Below are positions 58,855 to 64,000 of a stretch of DNA of 64,000 bases, piece by piece. The notes under the pieces are model-generated. The model did not search any database. It was given only the letters and a program-made list of their open reading frames with translations, and was not told where the DNA came from. The translations under genes and the position numbers were made by a program. The DNA is from Paralichthys olivaceus. Taxonomy: Eukaryota; Chordata; Actinopteri; Pleuronectiformes; Paralichthyidae. The DNA is taken from the NCBI RefSeq assembly GCF_024713975.1, contig NC_091096.1:23089458-23153457 (forward strand). Direction: 5' to 3'. Every line of letters starts with the position of its first letter. Position 1 is the first letter of the stretch.

Positions 58855-61313
58855 GCACTGGCTTACAGCTCCATGTGTCGTTTTCCTCTTCTTCACCTCA
58901 GCAGGTACTGCATCAGTACCGTTGCTCAAGCCCCCGCATGCACCTTTTGTACAGGGAATTATTTCTTTCTTTCTGTAAAATCTGCATTAGTATATATTAA
59001 CTGAACACAACACTTGAGAGGAGCCAGAGTGAGCCTCCCCCCACTCCCTCCCTTCTAGTAGCTCAGTTAATATTTAAATGCAGAGGCCTTGCAGTAACGT
59101 CTGCCTCTGCTGAGGTGAGGTGAGAGTCCAGGAGGCTCATTTCCAAATGCTGTAAGACCACTTTGCTCCTAACTCTAAAGCCGATGCACCAGTTTATGAT
59201 GATGTTATCATGGTGTCTGATTGAGCAGCTGATATACTGACTTTCTCCCAAAATGTTTCTGTGATATAACGGTGAACACGTGTCGCCCAACAACTGTAAC
59301 AAACACACCTTTTTAGTGCTACAATTAAAACAGGGTTTCATTGAAGGCAAATACACTGTGCACATTTAGAACAAAGGGGCCACGCCATCACAGATCTTAG
59401 TGAAATTAATCTATGGTGTTTATTTAGTCTCACAATTTGTGCACGTACAAAAACATTTTTCACCATGTTTTTACAATTTTTCATTTGGAGAAAGCTCTGA
59501 CTTGTCCCCAGACATAACATCATGTTAGCATAGGAATAGTGTAAGAAAGTAGATAAGCCTGTCACTGGAGTGTTCAAAGTGACCAATCAAAGGAGAGGAG
59601 CATCAGCCATTGTCCCCGCCTCCAAAGTCCCACAATTGAAATTGGCAAGTGAGCGACCTTAAGGCAGTGTTGAGCAGTTGCGAGTGTGTAGGCAAGGATG
59701 AGTTTGTGCTCGTGCTAGTGGGACGGAGTCGTGCATGCAGAGCATGCTCGTGAGTATGCCTTTCTGCCTGCAGACACTGTGCAGAGTAGAAATCCTCCCT
59801 TGCGATTAGGGTTTTGCACTAACAAAAGTTTTAAAAACTAAATAAACACCATATTTGGTGTCCTCATTTGGTCCCAGGAAATTAGGCTTCATAGATTTTT
59901 AAATGTCAATAAACGCAATAATGGGAGATATGGACTGATGAAGTTTGAACTTTTTGAGCAGGGCTCTGTGACTCTCACCATATCTCCTTTAATTGCAATC
60001 TGAGACACATGCAAATTTGGTTCCACAGGTTTCTCATGTGACTTAATCAGCAAGCAAAGAAAAAAGTGTAAATTTCTTCATTTTAAAGGATTGATTTGCA
60101 TTTTTCAAAAGGTTCAAAAAGCTCGTGTGAATTTATTGAGTTTCACTTTAATTGTTCCTTTTGTATACTTGAAGCATTGACGTGACTCCAATGAAAGAGA
60201 TGAGGGACAAAATCCACAGTCCTCATTCTTAACATGAATAAAGTTTTAGATCAGACGTTATGTGAACCTCTCCTAAACTCCTCGCTACCTAATGTCTGCA
60301 CACCTCTACTTGGTCAGCAGTATTCAGGAACTGCAAATGCATACAATAGTTTAATCCAACATAAATGTTAGATGACACTAATACAAGAAAAATAACTAAT
60401 AGTAGGAGTATTATGCTTTTTTTTCTGTAGCTCTCTGAGCAGAATTTAGCCAAACTCATTGACGTTATGCACCTTACAGATGCAACTGATAAATTACTTT
60501 TGCTGTTTTTTATGTGTCAGTTGATATAATGTTCACAACCATTTTAAATCACAGACTGAGAATGTATCTTCATGTTTGCCGTCCATGCATGAACGTTTTT
60601 TTACTGCTTCTGTAAAGCCGAGACCTTGTTCCACCTTACTTTTCTAAGGCAAAATGGCAATTAAGGTATGGAACTGAATGCATGAAAAGCAAACTCAAAG
60701 AATGATAGCGATATGATTTTGTCCTTTTCTATCATCTTCTTTGAAATGATCATCCATTGACATCCAAGCTGAAGTCAAAGAGAATATTTTTTATATTTTA
60801 TAAATGAGCCCTGAGGCTATTTGCTGTGGTTATGCTGCCTGCCTATCTCAGCCTGCTTATATGCAGTGTAGTGCTGTAATCTTGTCAGTATAATACAGGC
60901 GTTTAAGACAGGATCAGGCTGTCACCACTGGCAGCACAATCCCCTTACCTGATGCTGTGGGAGCTCGCACAAGTCTGAATCTCTGCGCTCTAACGCAAGC
61001 TACTGGAAAGCCCCGCTTTTCAAACATGCCCACTCAAACCCTTTAGGTTTAACTGCTAATACCCACACCCCATAACAACATACCTCGCTCTCACACACAC
61101 GCAAGGAGCTATGGAGAGAATACATTAACATTAAAAAATTCTCAGTCCTCTTTCTAGTGGTGCTGGTTGTGCCTCACTGGGGGCCAATGTGAGTCTTTAA
61201 ACAGGTGGAACATTTGCAAAATGAAAAATGCTGAGGCAGGGTTTACTTTTTTTGTCTCTACATAGGAAGTGCGGGAGATGGTGGCACCTGTGCTCAAGAG
61301 TTTCCAGGCTCAG
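26040..61313 (+). CDS. cux2: CUX2 (cut-like homeobox 2), 5' part: coding exons 1-3
   Basis: Coding exons 26040-26102, 58682-58792 and 61266-61313 (74 codons, all phase 0), continuing past the window. The translation starts [20 protein letters not shown] and runs [53 protein letters not shown]. The [20 protein letters not shown] stretch separates CUX2 from CUX1, which has [20 protein letters not shown]. Only the N-terminal coiled-coil part is present; the three CUT repeats and homeodomain lie downstream. Family knowledge: a nuclear DNA-binding factor of upper-layer cortical neurons and other neural progenitors that regulates dendrite and synapse formation. Intron 1 spans 32.6 kb, typical of developmental regulators with intronic enhancers. 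Fish have duplicate copies; which one this is is not determined. Confidence 0.95.
26103..27540 (+). promoter_or_regulatory. cux2: CpG island over 5' end of cux2 intron 1
   Basis: CpG-dense sequence with GTTAGC/GCTAAC words (26327-26332, 26692-26697, 26816-26821), a (CAG)-rich patch near 26297-26325, a (TCC)n patch near 27076-27100 and (TTG)8 at 27446-27469. The frames of 60-176 codons here overlap in several phases and on both strands, as expected in GC-rich DNA, and are not called as genes. Confidence 0.6.
28935..28954 (+). repeat. (GA)n microsatellite
   Basis: About 10 GA units in cux2 intron 1. Confidence 0.9.
29577..29622 (+). repeat. (CA)n microsatellite
   Basis: About 23 uninterrupted CA units. 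It produces the cysteine-valine-rich frames on the minus strand. Confidence 0.96.
32221..32242 (+). repeat. (CT)n microsatellite
   Basis: About 11 CT units in cux2 intron 1. Confidence 0.93.
32879..32926 (+). CDS. candidate mini first exon, [16 protein letters not shown]
   Basis: ATG in a strong context (CACCATGG) opens 16 codons, [16 protein letters not shown], ending at a good donor CAAGAG|GTACAG in phase 0. Upstream, 32840-32878 holds an AATAAAT word and GC-rich sequence that could be a small promoter. Spliced to cux2 exon 2 (AGGGAG, phase 0) it would replace the [13 protein letters not shown]-terminus. Alternatively it could splice to the coding-like exon at 41162-41224. Not recognised as a known protein with certainty; inferred from start, codon content and splice site only. 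Confidence 0.4.
33150..33245 (+). promoter_or_regulatory. AT-rich block with homeodomain-type TAATTA motifs
   Basis: Contains TTAATTAATTATCCATTAAT (from 33175) and TAATGAGTTATTG within cux2 intron 1. A possible enhancer; there is no conservation evidence. Confidence 0.2.
33573..33586 (+). repeat. poly-C tract (14 C)
   Basis: Homopolymer in cux2 intron 1, a likely length-variable site. Confidence 0.9.
33882..33941 (+). promoter_or_regulatory. paired GGGATTGGTT motifs, 50 bp apart
   Basis: GGGATTGGTT occurs at 33882-33891 and 33932-33941, each containing an inverted CCAAT box, with GTTTAATTAG between. This may be a regulatory block or an old local duplication. Confidence 0.25.
37451..37474 (+). 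repeat. (TTATTAAC)3 tandem repeat
   Basis: Three exact 8-bp units. Confidence 0.9.
37790..38170 (+). repeat. degenerate 8-bp tandem array, unit TATTGATG
   Basis: From 37790 to about 37921 successive octamers read TATTGGCT, TATTGACA, TATTGGTG, TATTGATG, TATTGATG, TATTGACG, TATTGATG, CATTGATT and so on, decaying further into ATTGACAT/ATAATGGCAT-like words to about 38,170. The long minus-strand frames (QYINTPICQ) are a by-product. Confidence 0.85.
40285..40297 (+). repeat. poly-G tract (13 G)
   Basis: Homopolymer in cux2 intron 1. Confidence 0.9.
41162..41224 (+). CDS. candidate terminal mini-exon ending KEFELTE
   Basis: After the acceptor TTTGTGTTAACAG, the frame reads [20 protein letters not shown] then TGA: 20 basic and acidic residues with coding-like codon choice. 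In phase 0 it can join the mini first exon at 32879-32926 to give a 36-residue protein. It cannot continue cux2 because it ends in a stop; used in cux2 it would be a poison or terminal exon. No known family was recognised. Confidence 0.33.
   Translation, partial: DIGYARKHLNKGPKEFELTE
44168..44883 (+). mobile_element. unnamed inverted-repeat element, copy 2 (in cux2 intron 1)
   Basis: Bounded by an exact 17-bp terminal inverted repeat: GTTTTTGTTTGAAAACG at 44168-44184 and its reverse complement at 44867-44883. A hairpin CACAGTGT-GAA-ACACTGTG (44192-44210) sits just inside the left end. Homologous to 1285-1865. It has no transposase-like frame. It looks like a non-autonomous DNA transposon of about 716 bp; no clear target-site duplication was seen, so the true ends could lie slightly further out. 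Confidence 0.75.
50222..50345 (+). promoter_or_regulatory. homeodomain-motif-rich block, candidate enhancer
   Basis: Contains TAATTGATTGATTG (50247-50260), TGATTTATGG (50292-50301, a PBX-HOX composite-type word) and ATAAATCAATTGATTAATAA (from 50304), with repeated ATCAAT/ATTGAT cores of the kind CUT proteins bind. It lies in cux2 intron 1. Function is inferred from motifs only. Confidence 0.3.
51047..51105 (+). repeat. imperfect CA-rich simple repeat
   Basis: Interrupted CACA/TACACGTATACAC-type sequence. Confidence 0.7.
53455..53611 (+). repeat. common fish interspersed repeat (CATCCATCCAT..GGCGGGGTACACCC family)
   Basis: Contains GCCATCCATCCATTATCTA, GGAGCTGGAACCAATCCCAG, GAGGCGGGGTACACCCCGGA, CATGTCGCCAGCCTATCACA and CAACCATTCACACTCA in the order seen in a very widespread teleost repeat. 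Family name not assigned. Confidence 0.8.
54141..54192 (+). repeat. imperfect (CA)n microsatellite
   Basis: CA units interrupted by TG, TC and AA. Confidence 0.85.
57391..57475 (-). repeat. possible tRNA-derived SINE head or tRNA-like relic
   Basis: Read on the minus strand, GGCAGCCTGTCGGTCAGAAG (A-box-like, near 57,432-57,451) is followed about 40 nt later by GGTTCAAGTCC (57397-57407), an excellent B-box. The acceptor stem does not pair convincingly, so a SINE head or degraded tRNA is more likely than a working gene. Confidence 0.4.
57530..57640 (+). promoter_or_regulatory. AT-rich homeodomain-motif block
   Basis: Contains TTAATTAAAACA, CAATTTAATTTCC, CATATATAAATTC and GGTAATTGAATC around a GC-bearing core, about 1.1 kb before cux2 exon 2. 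Candidate regulatory DNA, motif-based only. Confidence 0.2.
58682..58792 (+). CDS. cux2: cux2 coding exon 2
   Basis: Residues 22-58 ([37 protein letters not shown]). Acceptor GTTCACAG|AGGGAG after a polypyrimidine stretch, donor CCTGAG|GTGAGT. Confidence 0.96.
58816..58853 (+). repeat. (CA)n microsatellite next to cux2 exon 2
   Basis: About 19 CA units starting 24 bp after the exon 2 donor. A length-variable CA repeat this close to a donor could influence splicing. Confidence 0.95.
61266..61313 (+). CDS. cux2: cux2 coding exon 3
   Basis: Residues 59-74, [16 protein letters not shown]. Acceptor CTACATAG|GAAGTG, donor GCTCAG|GTGAGT. The next expected exon (ALSKRSQEAEAAFLSVYK type) was not found before 64,000. 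Confidence 0.94.
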
Positions 61314-62684
61314 GTGAGTCACACTTCTTTGCATTTTACAGGTTTATGAAACATTTACAGAGCCTGCAGAATAAAATGTAAAAAAAAGTGGGAAATGCTA
61401 ATCCCTTGAAACATTTTTTATGGTGATTTGGATATTATCATTTACTGGGACAAGAGACGTTCCTGCAGGATATTCTGTGTGCATTGACCAGTACAGGTCA
61501 CTGTTCTCCCGGAGTGAATGATCTGATGGCTGGGGTAAGGAATCCCTGGCATAGTTTTCATGTTGCTGCTCATCTGGTGCTTATTGACCGATGCCTTTTC
61601 TGTCAAAGTGAAGTAGCATCTATCTGCCATTAGATGATCAGATATCTGGCTTCTCATATTTTCTTGGCTGAGACAAGCCCTCATTTCCTGTTGTGATGGT
61701 GCATTCACAGTGCCCCCTCTGACGTCGCCATATTGAAAAAGTCATCTGATACCTACCAAGACTCAGCTCCAGCCATTAAACCAAGGTCATAAATCACATT
61801 TGTGAGCTGCGTTATGGTCCGCAAAGCAGAGGCTTATGGAAATGATACCGCAAATATGTTTCCAGTCTCACTCTCCCTTCTAAACTCCCGCTCAGCGCTA
61901 ACCTGAAAGCCCTATCATCGGTAAACATGAGAACACTCAGCATGGATTGTTCAGTTCTCTTGGAAGTGATTATTGGCAGCTTCTTTTTAATGCTTTATAA
62001 TTGACTATGCCCAAGCAACTGTGCTCCCTGGCAGGAGCTATCACATTCAATGCTACACTCTGCAATACTCTGTGGTTGATTTGTGTGCTAATTCAATTAC
62101 TCTGACTGTAAAGTCGCACAAATATCAGAGGCACCCTTCCATATCTTTATTGTGCAAACAGGCACCCATAGGATTAATTTAAGCACCATTGATGTCTGAC
62201 AACTGGGAGTCTAGAGATGTTTCCTAGTAGATAAAATAGATGGCTGATAATGAGCGATGATTTTTTTGTCTTGTTAGCTGCAGGCCTCTCTGGGTACTTC
62301 TCGGTCTCTCTTGTGTAACTTCCACAGGCTTGTGTTCTGCACATTGATAAGTGAGCCAGCTAGCAGAGGAAAAAGGCCCTGGTTATTTTTTGATGGCAAG
62401 GTGCAGGGAACAACTCGACACACCATAATAATATAATCCTCTGGTGTTTTCTGATACACTCTGACCTTATTGGTAATGTCAAACAGCTTGCGGAGGCTTG
62501 TGAACTTTACCCAGCGGTAGTCTGCACGACCTCAGTGTAAGCTGTGGGACCTCGACCTGCTGCTGCAGGGGGAGAGTGTGTGGAGAAGGTGGAGTTGGAT
62601 GTGCTTGTTTGTCTGTGTGGTTTGGGATAGACTACAGCTCCCCTGCAGCTGCACTGTACAGGTGGTGAGCGATAGAAACGTCCT

Positions 62685-62736
<52 letters not shown>

Positions 62737-64000
62737 TGCATACATATGAGAAATAACTGGGTTCTTGCCTCCACCACCCCCTCTCCAAGTTCGGAGGCCC
62801 ACAGGAGCGCCTCGTGGCATTTGGACCCTCATCATGCCACTTCTAAAAGAGAAGCCGGCTCCTTTGAAGTGTTTGCGACATGACAGGTTCTCTTTCTTTT
62901 CTTTTTCATTTCAATGTTCCCCACCCACTTTCTCTCTCTTCTCCCGTCCAATCTCGCCTTCTAATTATCGCTAACCAGGCGACTGATTAGAAACACGTTG
63001 CCGACCTAGTTTTTCTGGGGAGCTGGAGGAGGAGAAAGGGTTAATCCCAGAGCTGGTGGCTGTCATTGGTCGCTTCCCTCCTTCTTCTCCTCTTTTTCGT
63101 TCTGCTCTCCTCTTTCTTTCCCTGGAAGTTTGCTAATGAGGTCCCGTCAGAGCTGAGGAGAGGTGTTAATTTGGCCTTGTGAAGTAGGAAGGAGATTAAG
63201 GACAGTGAGGAGCTGAGTTTACGGCTTAAAATACACCGCTGTCCTTATTAATCCACAGGGCCCTGGGAGACCGGCGTTTTTGGTTTTATAATGAACACTG
63301 TCTTATAATGAAGGTAATTTTAATAAAAATTTACAGTGAAGAAGAAGAGATCGTACGTGTCTCTGTGGTCTCAGGCACACCTTTGGGGCTGGGGGATATG
63401 ACAGTTATTTCTCAAATAACTGATCGCTGGAGAGATGGGTCCATTGGACCACGCTGTTCACACAACTTTCACACAAGCTCTGGCTGCCATCTGAACACAC
63501 TGGAAGCATTCTTCACCAAGTCTCACCAAGACTATGTGGGCTTCTCAATGCAATTTACACCTCCCTCTCACTTTAGAGTGTAAACTCCCCTCAGGATAAA
63601 CCTTTGTGAGACAGAAAAAAAAAGTACAGTGACAGATTCCATGTTTGTAACCTCTTTTTTCTTCTTCAGGAGAGGATGATTCCTCTCTGCATCCGGCCTG
63701 CACCAGTCTGAATATCAGGCCCACATTAACCAGTCTTTCTATTTTTCTCCTCTCCTCCTGATGTCGTTTGGTGCTCACAGAAAAAGAAAACAGCAGTATG
63801 GGTCCCTAATTACTGAAACTTGCTTTACAATGATAATCCGTGGAGTAATTTAGCGTGCACAATGCGCAGATGGAGATTCTGATAAATAGTTTGTAACGTG
63901 TAATTAGCAGCTCTGCCGGTTACATACCATTAACCCCTCAAGCTCAGGAATCATTATTGGCCCTCATTATCAAGCAGCAAGGTACGATTGAGCTGACTAG
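61314..64000 (+). other. cux2: cux2 intron 3, incomplete
   Basis: Apart from the GT repeat, no exon or classified element was seen. The last 200 bp (63,800-64,000) hold several TAATTA/GTAATT words and could be regulatory. Confidence 0.5.
62685..62732 (+). repeat. (GT)n microsatellite
   Basis: About 24 uninterrupted GT units in cux2 intron 3. Confidence 0.96.

Overview
This window comes from a vertebrate nuclear genome, almost certainly a ray-finned (teleost) fish. Genes are split into short phase-matched exons, introns hold CA/GT microsatellites, and the repeats are of fish type: a decayed Tc1-like transposon, a retroposon tail ending in (TTGAA)n, and a common fish interspersed repeat. The gene order pptc7 - ppp1cc - myl2 - cux2 matches human chromosome 12q24.11, but TCTN1, HVCN1 and CCDC63, which lie among these genes in human, were not found.

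Layout. (1) About 1-9,150, minus strand: pptc7, a mitochondrial PP2C-family phosphatase, six coding exons, 297 aa, complete. One intron has a GC donor, another holds a decayed PP1 catalytic-subunit pseudogene on the plus strand, and a third holds a copy of an unnamed inverted-repeat element. (2) About 9,700-13,100, minus strand: ppp1cc, the PP1 gamma catalytic subunit, seven exons, 323 aa, complete. (3) 13,201-13,379: a regular 13-bp minisatellite. (4) About 14,500-17,980, minus strand: myl2, the cardiac/slow-type myosin regulatory light chain, seven coding exons, 168 aa, complete; its first coding exon carries only the ATG. Intron 1 contains a long polypyrimidine tract and a 34-bp perfect palindrome. 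(5) 18,000-25,700: gene-poor intergenic DNA with a Tc1-like relic (about 19,957-21,530) that itself carries a nested retroposon. (6) 25,700-64,000, plus strand: CpG-rich promoter and the 5' part of cux2. Only coding exons 1-3 (74 residues of the coiled-coil N-terminus) are inside; the CUT domains and homeodomain lie downstream. Intron 1 is 32.6 kb and holds microsatellites, repeat relics and AT-rich blocks with homeodomain-type motifs that could be enhancers.

The genes do not form one pathway. Two encode protein phosphatases of unrelated folds (PPM and PPP), one a sarcomeric EF-hand protein and one a neuronal transcription factor; they are linked by ancestral synteny. The most interesting unexplained signal is a pair of coding-like mini-exons in cux2 intron 1 (32,879-32,926 and 41,162-41,224). 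The first has a strong start context and a splice donor in phase 0. It could be an alternative first exon of cux2, or the two could form a nested two-exon microprotein gene.

All identifications come from recognising protein sequence and splice signals by eye. No alignment, database search or expression evidence was available.
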